Shown one piece after another: positions 31,633-40,778 of a DNA stretch of 64,000 bases (positions are counted from its first letter, which is position 1; the number at the start of each line of letters is the position of its first letter). The notes below the pieces were generated by a model. The model worked only from the letters and a program-made list of their open reading frames with translations. It was not told the origin of the DNA and did not search any database. The DNA is from Olsenella sp. KH3B4 (lineage in GTDB: Bacteria; Actinomycetota; Coriobacteriia; Coriobacteriales; Atopobiaceae). A program made the position numbers and the translations under genes. The DNA is taken from assembly GCA_900111695.1 (NCBI GenBank), contig FOHD01000009.1:1-64000 (forward strand). Reading direction: 5' to 3'.

Positions 31633-33030
31633 ATGGATATGGACGCAGTTCTCGTCATACTCAAGTTCTTTGAGTCTATTCTCACCAAGCCGGCGTGGAT
31701 TATGGGTCTGTTCTCGTTTGTGGGCCTCGTGGCACTCAAGCGTCCCGCCCACAAGATCATGACCGGCACCCTTAAGCCCATCCTCGGCTACCTCATGCTC
31801 TCTGCGGGTGCCGGACTCATTCAGACCAACCTCGCCCCTCTCGGCACCTTCATCGAGACCGGATTCCACATCCAGGGCGTCGTCCCCAACAACGAGGTCA
31901 TCGTCTCCATGGCACAGACGGTTCTGGGCGTCCAGACCATGGTCATCCTGATCCTTGGCTACGTGGTCAACATCCTGATTGCCCGCTTCACCAAGTTTAA
32001 GTACATCTTCCTCACTGGTCACCACAGCCTCTTCATGGCCTGCCTGCTCTCCGCCGTGCTTCAGGCCTCTGGTTTCTCGGACGTTCCCCTGGTCATCACC
32101 GGTGGCCTGTTCCTCGGCCTCGTGAGCGCCATGCTTCCTGCCGTTGGCCAGCACTTCACCGAGAAGGTCACCGATGGCGACGAGATCGCTATGGGTCACT
32201 TTGGCTCCCTCGCGTACTACATCTCCGCTGCCGTGGGCAGCATCTTCAAGAAGGATGCTGAGGAGAACAGCACCGAGAAGATTGAGGTTCCCGAGAGCCT
32301 TGCCTTCCTGCGTGACACCACCATCTCCACCGGTCTGACCATGGCGTTCTTCTACCTGCTCACGGGTATTGTCGCCTGGGTTGCCGATCCTGCTGTGGTT
32401 GACGAGCTCGCCGGTGGCGATAACTTCATCGTCTACGCACTGACCTGCGCGCTCTCCTTCGCTGTTGGCGTCACCATCGTCTACAATGGCGTCCGCATGA
32501 TTCTTGCCGACCTCGTGCCTGCCTTCCAGGGCATCTCGAACAAGCTCATCCCCGGCGCCATTCCCGCCGTCGACTGCGCCGTGTTCTTCCCGTATGCCCC
32601 CACCGCCGTTATTCTCGGCTTTGTTGCCTCCTTCATCGGCGGCGTGGTTGGCATGTTCATCGTGGGCGCTACCATGGGCGTCTTCATCATCCCCGGCATG
32701 GTTCCCCACTTCTTCTGCGGCGCAACTGCCGGCATCTTTGGCAACGCGACCGGTGGTCGCAAGGGTGCAGCGCTTGGCGCCTTCGTCAACGGCCTGCTTA
32801 TCACCTTTGCCCCGGCCCTGCTGCTTCCCGTTCTGAGCGTCTTCGGTTTCCAGAACACCACCTTCGGTGACTTCGACTTTGGTGTGATTGGCATCACCCT
32901 TGGCCGCACCGCTGCCGCCTTCGGTCCTACCGGCGTCTACGTCATTCTCGCCATTCTGCTCGTTGTGGCTTTTGTCCCCAACTTCATCAAGACCAAGAGC
33001 CCGGTCATCAATCACACTCCCGAGGAGTAG
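31633..33030 (+). CDS. PTS EIIC component, UlaA (ascorbate/sugar-acid) family
   Basis: A 465-residue membrane protein with ten or more helices and UlaA-family motifs: GYLMLSAGAGLIQTNLAPLG, FLTGHHSLFMACLLSAVLQA, VDCAVFFPYAPTAVILGFVA and PHFFCGATAGIFGNATGGRK. UlaA homologs transport L-ascorbate and also other sugars or sugar acids. The absence of ulaD, ulaE and ulaG partners and the presence of a transaldolase-like aldolase suggest a substrate other than ascorbate. GAAGGAG precedes ATG 31633. Confidence 0.9.
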   Translation: MDMDAVLVILKFFESILTKPAWIMGLFSFVGLVALKRPAHKIMTGTLKPILGYLMLSAGAGLIQTNLAPLGTFIETGFHIQGVVPNNEVIVSMAQTVLGVQTMVILILGYVVNILIARFTKFKYIFLTGHHSLFMACLLSAVLQASGFSDVPLVITGGLFLGLVSAMLPAVGQHFTEKVTDGDEIAMGHFGSLAYYISAAVGSIFKKDAEENSTEKIEVPESLAFLRDTTISTGLTMAFFYLLTGIVAWVADPAVVDELAGGDNFIVYALTCALSFAVGVTIVYNGVRMILADLVPAFQGISNKLIPGAIPAVDCAVFFPYAPTAVILGFVASFIGGVVGMFIVGATMGVFIIPGMVPHFFCGATAGIFGNATGGRKGAALGAFVNGLLITFAPALLLPVLSVFGFQNTTFGDFDFGVIGITLGRTAAAFGPTGVYVILAILLVVAFVPNFIKTKSPVINHTPEE

Positions 33031-33132
33031 CGAAGCAACTGGTTCGTCTACAGTTGGGCTCTTGCGCGGACTCGCTGATGCGGGTCCGCGTTTTTCTGGC
33101 GCCACAGGGCATGTTTTGGCAGCAAGCGCGCA

Positions 33133-33206
33133 TGAGACAAAGGGACAGTCCCTTTGTCTCATTTTCGAAGTGAGCCCTCCGGCGTCAATCCGGCGCCGGA
33201 GGGCTC
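33133..33206. repeat. 29-bp palindromic repeat (copy 2) joined to a terminator-like hairpin
   Basis: The same 29-bp palindrome (33133-33161) is followed by TTTTCGAAG and a hairpin with arms GAGCCCTCCGGCG (33172) and CGCCGGAGGGCTC (33194), nearly identical to the module at 28867-28941. It lies between the IIC gene and the convergent SPFH gene. Confidence 0.85.
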
Positions 33207-33235
33207 GTTGTTGCAAGTGGCACGCCGCGCGTCGC

Positions 33236-34513
33236 TTACGGGCGCGGGCTACCGCAGTTGCCGCAGAAGCGCCCGGTGTTCTGGGCGCCGCACGAGCAGG
33301 TCCACGGCCCGTCAGCCGGCTGGGGCCTGGGGCTTCCGCAGTTGCCGCAGAAGCGACCGGTGTTCTGGGCGCCGCACGAGCAAGTCCAGGTCTCCGAGCC
33401 GCCCGCCGTGCCCGCGCCACCCGCCGATGCCGCGCCCGCGGCGCCGCTCGGCGTACCCGACGACGGACCGCCTCCCGCGGCGCGGCCGCCGACACCCATA
33501 CCATAGAGCCCTTGCATGTTCATGCCTCCGCCCATGGCGTTGGCCATCCCCATGCCCATGAACCCCATCGCCGCGCCGGCGCTGTTGGACGCCGCCATGC
33601 GCATGGCATCCGCCTGCGATGCCGCCAGGCTTGCCGCTGCCATCGTGGGATCGCGCATTACTGCGGCCTTCTGCAGCTCCTTGATCATTGCCTCGTCCTC
33701 GGGAGAGGCAACAATGGAGTTCACGCCAAACGCCGCCACCTCGATGCCGCGCATCTGCCCCCAGGACTCGGAGAGCTCCTCGTTGAGGGCCTGAGCCAGC
33801 TCCTTCGTGTGCGCGGGCACCGCCGAGTAGCGTACGCCCATGGCCGAGATGCGTGCAAACGCCGGCTGCAGCGCGGTGAGCAGTTCGCTTTTGAGCTGCG
33901 AGTCGATTTTGTCGCGCGTGTAGGGCTGCTCGACGTTGCCGGACACGTTCTTGTAGAACATGAGCGGGTCGACTATTCGGTAGGAGTACTCGCCGTTGCA
34001 GCGCACGGAGATGTCAACGTCCAGCCCGATGTTGTTGTCCACCACGCGGAAGGGCACCGGAGCGGCTGTCCCGTACTTGTTGCCCACAATCTCCTTGGCG
34101 TTGAAGAAGTAGACGCGCTGGTCCTTGCCCGTGTCACCGCCAAACGAGAAGCGTGTGCCCACGCGCTCGAACGACGCCCGTATCCTCTCGCCCAGTGAGC
34201 CGCCCTCGCCAAAGAGAAGGCTTGGCTCCATGGAGCTGTCGAACACAAACTCGCCGGGCTCGCCGCACGCCTCGACCACCGCGCCCTGCTCCACGATGAT
34301 CATGTACTGACCCTCGTTCACGGCGATGATGGATCCGTTCGAGATGATGTTGTCCTCGCCGTGCGTGTTCGACGAGCGTCCCTGCGCTGAAACCCTCTTG
34401 CGTCCCTTGACCACGAGGGTATTCGCGTCAAGCGAGTCGCAGTAGAAGTATTCGCGCCAGGAGTCGGCGAGAACCCCGCCCACGGCACCCATTCCAGCTC
34501 TCAGAAGTCCCAT
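33236..34513 (-). CDS. SPFH-domain protein with two C-terminal zinc ribbons (YdjI-like)
   Basis: A 425-residue protein. Residues 1-330 form an SPFH/virion-core-like domain (IISNGSIIAVNEGQYMIIVE, FRVVDNNIGLDVDISVRCNG), then a Gly/Ala/Met-rich linker (about 330-380). Two near-identical zinc ribbons follow, each with CSCGAQNTGRFCGNCG. The tandem ribbons come from a duplicated DNA segment of about 80 bases. YdjI-like proteins localize to membrane microdomains and act in envelope stress in Bacillus. A charged start (MGLLRAGMGAVGGVLADSW) fits a membrane-associated helix. It is divergent from the disrupted sensor gene. Confidence 0.86.
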   Translation of the reverse strand: MGLLRAGMGAVGGVLADSWREYFYCDSLDANTLVVKGRKRVSAQGRSSNTHGEDNIISNGSIIAVNEGQYMIIVEQGAVVEACGEPGEFVFDSSMEPSLLFGEGGSLGERIRASFERVGTRFSFGGDTGKDQRVYFFNAKEIVGNKYGTAAPVPFRVVDNNIGLDVDISVRCNGEYSYRIVDPLMFYKNVSGNVEQPYTRDKIDSQLKSELLTALQPAFARISAMGVRYSAVPAHTKELAQALNEELSESWGQMRGIEVAAFGVNSIVASPEDEAMIKELQKAAVMRDPTMAAASLAASQADAMRMAASNSAGAAMGFMGMGMANAMGGGMNMQGLYGMGVGGRAAGGGPSSGTPSGAAGAASAGGAGTAGGSETWTCSCGAQNTGRFCGNCGSPRPQPADGPWTCSCGAQNTGRFCGNCGSPRP

Positions 34514-34664
34514 GGTTCACGCTCCTTCGTCGTTATTTCCGTTGGGCACGGTCGCCCTCACCATCAGGGTGATTCGTGCGCCCTCCTGGTGGAATTACCG
34601 AACGTCCCTAAACGCCTGTCGAACGTTGGCCGCGCGACCCAAAGCACCGCGTGCGGCGTGACTA

Positions 34665-34718
34665 GAATGGGCGTGTGGGCCGCCGTTGGGGGAATGGGCG
34701 TATGGGTCGCCATTGGGG
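34665..34718 (+). repeat. Tandem duplication of a 27-bp unit
   Basis: Two head-to-tail copies (34665-34691 and 34692-34718) start GAATGGGCGTGTGGG and GAATGGGCGTATGGG and differ at three positions. They lie 24-77 bases before the likely start of the sensor gene. If translated in the upstream frame they would add GVWAAVGGM and GVWVAIGAR. Confidence 0.7.
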
Positions 34719-34741
34719 CGCGAGTGAGAGGGGACACCCGC

Positions 34742-36472
34742 GTGAGCAGGTCTGACGACACGTTTGCGCGAAAGGCCATCGCCGGCGCATGCGCCGGAGG
34801 GGCCCTCCTGTGCCTGGTCCTTCTCGCCATGCAGGCGTTTGGTAGCATACCCCCGCCCGAGCCGGGCAGCGCAAGGTTCTTGTACGGGTCTTTCTTCTGG
34901 CCGTCTGGCTCCTACAGCGTGGTGCCCTCCTCGACCTCAGGGCTCATGATCCTCATGGCCCCGGCAACGGCGGTCTGGGGATTCTCGGTTCATGTGAGGT
35001 GCTCGGATTCGCGCATTCGCCACTGCCTCAAGGGCGTTGCCCTGCTCGTGGGCCTGTGGATGCTCGACGTGATTATCAAATACCGTCACCCCATCAACAA
35101 TCCCCAGCTCACAGCCTTTCTCTGGTATCTCTTTTACGTGCCCATGACGCTCATACCGCTGCTTTGCCTGCTGTGCGCCCTGCGCGCGTCGGCGCTCGAC
35201 AACAAGCCGTGGGCTCCTCTCCTGCGACGAGCTGCCTGGGCGACAAGCATCGCGATCATTGCCCTGGTGCTCACCAACTCCTTCCACCTGCAGGTCTTCT
35301 CGTTTGACATCTCGAGGCCAGACTGGCAGGAGGTCTACGTCTACAACTGGGGCTACTGGTTTGCGGTTGCGGTCTATGTGGCGGAGTACCTGGGCTTCTT
35401 TGTCCTCCTCTTTGCCGCGTCGCGTCGGAGGCTGCACGGCGTCATCGCGCTTCTCGTCATGGCGGCTGTTCCCTTTGGCGCCTACGGCCTCATGTACGCC
35501 CTGCGCCACGAGTTTGCAATCAAGACCAACTTCTCCCTCAACTATTCCCTGGTAGTTGTGGTGCTCTTGGAGCTTGCGCTGGACTTTGGCCTTTTGCCCT
35601 CGTGCCCGCTTCCGTCCTCGACCTCGCGCTGCGGGTGGCGCGGTCAAGGACGCGCGACAGGGTCACGAGGTTTAGGACCTCGGCCATCCCGCACGCGCTC
35701 TTCAAGGTCTATGGGGTAAGCGGCGGGGCGGCGCTTCTTGCCGAGGACGTGGCGCTTCTGGACGAGCAGCGCCGCATGCTCACCGAGCGTCAGGACCGCC
35801 TGCGGAGAAGCAACGAGGTCCTTAGGCACGAGAGCGGCCTCCGCCGCGAGCTCTGGCGCCTCGAGAGCGAGGAGCGCCTGCTCCTGGGCATCGAGGGGTC
35901 CATCTCGGACAAGGTGGGACACATGCGCGAGCTTCTCGCCACGCTTCCAAGGGGGGGCGCCAAGCGACCGGGCGCGAAGGCGAGACATGCTCACCGAGGT
36001 CAAGCTCCTTGTGGCCTACTGCAAGCGAAAGGGCGCACTCGTCCTCTCCGAGAGGAGCAATCCCGAGTTCGACCGCGACCGTCTGCAGCTCGTCTTTAAC
36101 GAGACGGCCTCTGACCTGCGCTCCATTGGCGTCGACTGCGCGGCGATGGTGAGCCTGGAGAGCGAGCTTCCGGCGCCCGTGGTGAGTGCGCTCTACGACT
36201 GCCTGTACGACGTGGCCTCCGTTGCGCTCTTTGCCACCGACCCCATCCTCATGCTCTTCGTGAGCGGGGACGAGAAGGGCGTGGAGATGCGGGCGGCGCT
36301 TGACGCGGCGCAGATGGACGCGGCGCGCCTGGAGGCCGCGGCGTCGAGCCTGCGAGAAGACCTTGCGGGCTCCCACGGCAGCCTCTCCCTCGAGCTGTCC
36401 CCAACCTCGCTCAACGCGGCTGTTCGCCTCAGCGTGGGCGGCGACGTGCGGGAGGAGGGTGGGGAGACGTGA
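34742..36472 (+). pseudogene. Membrane sensor (histidine-kinase-like) gene with two compensating frameshifts
   Basis: The GTG at 34742 follows GAGAGGGGAC. The first frame encodes eight membrane helices (for example CLKGVALLVGLWMLDVIIKY, WFAVAVYVAEYLGFFVLLFA) ending near 35590. Coiled-coil-like text (RRMLTERQDRLRRSNEVLRH) continues in another frame to about 35950, where a run of seven G occurs. The original frame then resumes with MLTEVKLLVAYCKRKGALVL and a degenerate ATPase-like tail to 36472. No H box is evident. Either two indels broke the gene or the sequence carries two errors. The stop overlaps the GTG of the intact kinase downstream by 4 bases, so all three genes were one operon. Confidence 0.6.
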
Positions 36473-37980
36473 GCCATCTCTTCTCGATGAGGGTCTCGAC
36501 GCTCCTCGTGATCTGCGGGGTCTCCTACCTGCTTACCGCGGGCCAGACCATCCATGCGTGCTTTGCCTCGGTGCGGCAGGATGGCAGGCCGCACTGGCTC
36601 TGCGTCTGGTATGAGGCCATGCTCGCCGTTCACCTGCTGTTCGTCTGTACCGTGTCGAACTCGGTCATGGAGAACCAAGGAATCGTCCTCCTGTGGCTGC
36701 ATCCTGTGCTCCTTCGGGTGGAACCCCTGCTCTGGGCAAACGTCCTCATCGCCACCCTGGGCGGCGTCTGCGCCTTTCGCCTGCGCCGTCCCTGGATGGC
36801 GGCCGAGTCGGTGCTTCTCGCCTGCTGCACGCCGCCGGTCATCGACGCCATGGGGGAGGGCTCCTCGCTGCTCCTGATCGTCGACGTCTCGTTCTTCGCG
36901 GCGCGCGTCCTTGCATCGCTGGCGCTCGACGTTCGCAACAGCAAGACCTCGGTCTCGCGCCTCTCGGTCATCGATGCGCTGGACGCCCTGCACGAGGGCG
37001 TGATGTGGGTAAGCGAGCGTGGCGAGGTTCTCTTCATGAACGACGCCATGCGTGGGAGCCTGACGCGCCTGGGGCTGTCGACGGACTTGGCGGACGCGCG
37101 CGGGCTGTGGGGGAGACTCGAGGGGCAGGCCCGCGAGGTCGCCGTCGACCAGCTGCTCGTTGACGTGGACAATGAGACGACCTGCCTCTTCGTGCGCGAC
37201 AAGGCGGTGCTGCGCAGGACGCCCTGCGAGCGCGTGATGGCGTTCGACGTGACCGAGGAGGTGGCGATCAACGCGCGCCTGGAGAGCGTCAACCGGCTCC
37301 TGGAGGCGGCGAACGAGGAGCTGCGCGCGTCGATGATGCAGGTCCGCAAGGTGGCCGAGGCCGAGGCGATCATGCGCATGAAGGCGCGCGTGCACGACAC
37401 CATCGGCTCGCGCCTCTCGATACTCCATCGCTTCCTCGAGGACGACCGCGACGACCCGGAGTCGCTCGAGCGCATAACCGGGCTTCTCAACGGCATCGTG
37501 GACGACCTTGCCGAGACGGACCTGCCTGCCGCGAGCGCTGGCCTGGAGTCCATCCGAAGCGCCTTCTCGCTTGTGGGCGTGGAGGTCCGCATTGTGGGCG
37601 AGCTTCCGGCGGACGAGGCGGTGGCCCGCGCGTTTGCCGAGATAGTCCTCGAGGCGGTGACCAACGCCGCAAAGCACGCCCAGGCGCGGCGCGTGGACGT
37701 GAGAATCTGCCGGGGTCCTGGCGACGCGGTGGCGCTGAGTGTGACCAACGACGGCTGTGTGCCAGAGGAAATTGTCGAGGGAACAGGCATCCCGGGGATG
37801 CGCCGGATTGCCGCAGGCGTGGGCGCCACGTTTGCCGTGAGGACGGGACCGCCCTTTGCCGTCGAGGTCGTGTTGCCGGCGAGTGAAGATGGCACGGTAT
37901 CGGAGGCGTGGGCCGGCGCGCTCGGCTCAGAGGACCAGGCATTCACCTCAGAAACCCAGGATGAGAGGGGGCGCGCATGA
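36469..37980 (+). CDS. NarL-type (HisKA_3-like) sensor histidine kinase
   Basis: A 503-residue kinase. Five membrane segments fill residues 8-165, then a PAS-like region (LDALHEGVMWVSERGEVLFM), a coiled coil, the dimerization box MKARVHDTIGSRLSILHRFL with the phospho-His, and an ATPase domain with EIVLEAVTNAAKHAQ and GTGIPGMRRIA. The start GTG overlaps the upstream sensor gene by 4 bases, and the stop overlaps the response regulator by 4 bases. The sensed signal is unknown. Confidence 0.87.
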   Translation: MSHLFSMRVSTLLVICGVSYLLTAGQTIHACFASVRQDGRPHWLCVWYEAMLAVHLLFVCTVSNSVMENQGIVLLWLHPVLLRVEPLLWANVLIATLGGVCAFRLRRPWMAAESVLLACCTPPVIDAMGEGSSLLLIVDVSFFAARVLASLALDVRNSKTSVSRLSVIDALDALHEGVMWVSERGEVLFMNDAMRGSLTRLGLSTDLADARGLWGRLEGQAREVAVDQLLVDVDNETTCLFVRDKAVLRRTPCERVMAFDVTEEVAINARLESVNRLLEAANEELRASMMQVRKVAEAEAIMRMKARVHDTIGSRLSILHRFLEDDRDDPESLERITGLLNGIVDDLAETDLPAASAGLESIRSAFSLVGVEVRIVGELPADEAVARAFAEIVLEAVTNAAKHAQARRVDVRICRGPGDAVALSVTNDGCVPEEIVEGTGIPGMRRIAAGVGATFAVRTGPPFAVEVVLPASEDGTVSEAWAGALGSEDQAFTSETQDERGRA

Positions 37981-38591
37981 TTCGCATCGTGCTTGTAGAG
38001 GACCAGGCGATGCTTCGGGACTCACTTGCCTGCACCATCAACGCGCAGCAGGACATGGAGGTTGTGGCGTCTCTCGCCAATGCCGCGGATGCCCTGGAGG
38101 CAACGCGACGCACCGGCGCTACCTGCGCGCTTCTCGACGTGTGCACCGAGAACGATTCGAGTGGCATCGTGTCGGCGCGCCTCATCAAGGAGGAATTGCC
38201 TGACGTTCGGGTGGTTGTGATGACGGGGCTTCCCGAGATTACGTTTGTCGAGCGGGCCCGCGAGGCGGGCGTGGACAGCTTCGTCTACAAGAACGTTGGG
38301 ACGGGCGAACTTCTCGGCATCATCCGCTCGACCATGGAGGGCTACTCCACGTTCCCGCTCTCCAAGCAGCGAATCATCCCCGACGGCGTGGAGCTTACCC
38401 CGGTGGAGATAGACATCCTGCGTCTGGTGTGCGAGTCCAAGACGAGAAAGGAGATAGCCGCGGAACTCTACCTCAGCGAGGGAACGGTCAAGCGGCATAT
38501 CTCGGAGATTCTCGCAAAGACCGGCTACGACAACATCCTGCGCCTAGTGGTGCACGCCGTCTCCAACGGCCTCATCGTCCCCGGGATGTGA
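37977..38591 (+). CDS. NarL/LuxR-family response regulator
   Basis: A 204-residue protein: receiver with VLVEDQAMLRDSL and phospho-Asp in ATCALLDVCTENDSSG, conserved Lys in DSFVYKNVG, and a LuxR-type HTH (LTPVEIDILRLVCESKTRKE, SEGTVKRHISEILAKTGYDN). It partners the kinase immediately upstream (ATGA overlap). Its stop codon is the first three bases of a 29-bp palindrome. Targets cannot be inferred with confidence. Confidence 0.92.
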   Translation: MIRIVLVEDQAMLRDSLACTINAQQDMEVVASLANAADALEATRRTGATCALLDVCTENDSSGIVSARLIKEELPDVRVVVMTGLPEITFVERAREAGVDSFVYKNVGTGELLGIIRSTMEGYSTFPLSKQRIIPDGVELTPVEIDILRLVCESKTRKEIAAELYLSEGTVKRHISEILAKTGYDNILRLVVHAVSNGLIVPGM

Positions 38592-38617
38592 GACAAAGGG
38601 ACAGTCCCTTTGTCTCA
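38589..38617. repeat. 29-bp palindromic repeat (copy 3)
   Basis: A perfect palindrome with arm TGAGACAAAGGGAC, followed by TTTTGG. It begins with the TGA stop of the response regulator, so it can act as that operon's terminator. Confidence 0.85.
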
Positions 38618-38754
38618 TTTTGGACGTCGCATCATGCCCCGTGGCCTTGGATGGGCCGCGGGGCACTTCTGTGCGCGAAGGGCTCGCGAAACAATCTGTG
38701 GTGACGAGTGTTGGGGACGCAGGCAATCGTGAGAGATGGAAAGGAGAGGCGACC

Positions 38755-39489
38755 ATGGGACTGTTCGGAAAGATGTTCGAGAAGAAGACCTGCAGCATCT
38801 GCGGCGGTGAGATTGGGCTTCTCGGCAACCGCAAGCTCGAGGACGGCAACCTCTGCAAGGAGTGTGCCAAGAAGCTCTCGCCGTTCTTCAGTGACAGGCG
38901 AAGTTCAACGGTCGACCAGATTCGCGAGCAGCTCGACTGGCGCGAGGCCAACAAGGCACGCGTGGACGCCTTCAACGTCACGCGCACGCTGGGCTGCGAC
39001 ACCAAGGTGCTCCTGGATGAGGACGCCGGGAGATTCCTGGTGACCTCGGTCTCGCGCTGGCGTGACGCCAACCCGGACGTGTTGGACTTTTCGCAGGTCA
39101 CGGGCTGCGACACCGAGACACGCGAGAGTCGCACCGAGCTTTACTGGAAGGACAAGGACGGCGAGCGGCACAGCTACGAACCGCCTCGCTACGACATCGA
39201 CTACGACGTCTACGTGACCATTCACGTGAACGTTCCCTACTACGACTCGATCACGTTCAAGGTGAACGACTACCGGATTGAGGAGCGCAACTCGGTGGAG
39301 TTCCGCGAGGCCGAGCGGCAGGCGGGCGAGATTCGCGATGCCCTCACGCAGCTGCGCGAGAGCGAGCGCGAGAAGGTCGCCGCCGCCTCAACGCCAAAGA
39401 CGGCGCGTACGTGCCCGTTCTGCGGTGCAACGACCATTCCGGATGCCAACGGGCGCTGTGAGTACTGCGGCGGAGCCATGGGCGCATAG
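38755..39489 (+). CDS. Zinc-ribbon protein with N-terminal DUF4428-like domain
   Basis: A 244-residue soluble protein. Its N-terminus has two CxxC knuckles (CSICGGEIG, CKECAKK) as in DUF4428. A beta-rich middle follows (YDIDYDVYVTIHVNVPYYDS), then a charged coiled-coil stretch and a C-terminal zinc ribbon (CPFCGATTIPDANGRCEYCG). AAAGGAGAGGC precedes ATG 38755. Function is unknown; such proteins often accompany SPFH/YdjI-type proteins, one of which lies 4 kb away. A lipoprotein gene follows. Confidence 0.8.
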   Translation: MGLFGKMFEKKTCSICGGEIGLLGNRKLEDGNLCKECAKKLSPFFSDRRSSTVDQIREQLDWREANKARVDAFNVTRTLGCDTKVLLDEDAGRFLVTSVSRWRDANPDVLDFSQVTGCDTETRESRTELYWKDKDGERHSYEPPRYDIDYDVYVTIHVNVPYYDSITFKVNDYRIEERNSVEFREAERQAGEIRDALTQLRESEREKVAAASTPKTARTCPFCGATTIPDANGRCEYCGGAMGA

Positions 39490-39544
39490 CGGTTGCTTGG
39501 GTGGCGGTATGAGTGCGGTGCCATTGGAGAGCAGAAGGGAAGTG

Positions 39545-40429
39545 GTGAGAGTGAGTATCGGAAAGAAATGGGTGGCAATGCTGGCGTCGGTGTTTGCGCT
39601 GTGTCTTGTGCTGGCGGGGTGTGGCGGAGACGCGGCAAAGAACTATGTTGGCGACTGGAAGCTTACGGGCATGGAGGAAAACGGCGAGGCAACTAGCGCC
39701 GAGGACCTCAAGCTCATGGAAGACATGGGCCTGGCCATCACACTGAGCGTCAAGGAGGATAAGTCCTTCTCGCTCAACGTCATGGGCGAGGAGATGTCTG
39801 GTACGTGGGAGGCGAAGAGCGCTTCCGAGGCCACGTTCACCGTCGAGGGGCAGAGCGTTCCTGCCACGCTTGCCAATGGCGTCCTGACCCTGGAACAGGA
39901 CGGTACTAAGATGATGTTCGAGAAGGGAACGGTGTCCACAAGCGGCTCGAGCGGAGCGGCGTCTAGCGGTACCGATACGGCTACGGGAACGGCGGGGACC
40001 GGGACCGATGCCGGTACCGCTACCGGGACCGCAACGGGAACGGACGCTGGGACAACGTCGACTGACACTGGCGAAGAGACCGTAACTCCCATCGGTCAGA
40101 CCATCGCCGATGATGACATCTGCTCCATCGAGGTCGTTGACAAGAAGGCCGACTGGGCCGGTGACCCCGGTTACACGCTCAAGATCACGAACAAGTCCGA
40201 CAAGTCCGTCACCGCCATCGCCCAGTACGGAACGTTCTCGGTTGACGGCAAGATGGTGGATCCCGCGCTGGTAGAAACAATTCAGCCCGGGAAGTACGCC
40301 GAGTGCTTCATGTGGTTTAGCGACAATGACGTTGCGAGCCTTGACCAGCTGGTGAACGTCGAGGGCGTCATCGAGGTCTACGATGACGATACGTACGACA
40401 CGCTGGGCGAGTATCCGTTTGCCTTCTAG
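39545..40429 (+). CDS. Lipoprotein with lipocalin-like domain and Thr/Gly/Ala linker
   Basis: A 294-residue protein with signal peptide ending in a lipobox (CLVLAGC). Residues 28-130 resemble small lipocalin-like domains (YVGDWKLTGMEENGEATSAE, GTWEAKSASEATFTVEGQSV). A low-complexity Thr/Gly/Ala/Asp linker with GTATGTDAGT repeats follows, then a beta domain (SIEVVDKKADWAGDPGYTLK). GTG 39545 or 39551 are both possible after AGAAGGGA. The protein is anchored outside the cell; its ligand is unknown. The linker is repetitive at DNA level and could vary in length. Confidence 0.75.
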   Translation: MRVSIGKKWVAMLASVFALCLVLAGCGGDAAKNYVGDWKLTGMEENGEATSAEDLKLMEDMGLAITLSVKEDKSFSLNVMGEEMSGTWEAKSASEATFTVEGQSVPATLANGVLTLEQDGTKMMFEKGTVSTSGSSGAASSGTDTATGTAGTGTDAGTATGTATGTDAGTTSTDTGEETVTPIGQTIADDDICSIEVVDKKADWAGDPGYTLKITNKSDKSVTAIAQYGTFSVDGKMVDPALVETIQPGKYAECFMWFSDNDVASLDQLVNVEGVIEVYDDDTYDTLGEYPFAF

Positions 40430-40778
40430 TGTGCGTTCGCCGCGTGCTTGCGTTGGGGGCTGGCCCCGGGTCCGTGCGGCCCGGGGCTGTTTGCTGGCGC
40501 CAGAGGTGCGGTGTTCGCGGCTAGTGCGTAGAAAAGTGACCCTACGGCGTCGCTCCTTCGCAAATTTTGAACACGAGGCCCCGCCGGAAGCCCGGGAAAG
40601 CCTACGGGGAGCCGGGTTCATCCACTGGAAAATGGCAGGGAGGGCCAGACCCATCTCTGGCAAGAGTCGGAGAATATCGCTATCTCTGAAACGGCTGCAG
40701 CGTTTTCCCAGTTGAGGTGTGCCAGTATTAAGAGAGAGCGATATTCTCTGCGGTTCGCAGGCGGCGCAGATACCGCAC
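40430..40778. other. Intergenic region with one 79-bp repeat
   Basis: This 349-base gap between convergent genes has no supported coding frame. Its only structured part is the 79-bp palindromic element at 40670-40748. Confidence 0.55.
40670..40748 (-). repeat. 79-bp imperfect palindromic repeat (copy 1)
   Basis: Termini GAGAATATCGCT and AGCGATATTCTC are reverse complements. The internal CAACTGGG core reads on the minus strand here. Copies 2 and 3 at 50059-50137 and 63133-63211 have exactly the same length with the core on the plus strand. Confidence 0.8.

Noticed and set aside
31621..33504. 627-codon frame antisense to the UlaA-type IIC gene
   Set aside because: Its low-complexity Gly/Asp/His composition mirrors the membrane protein on the other strand.
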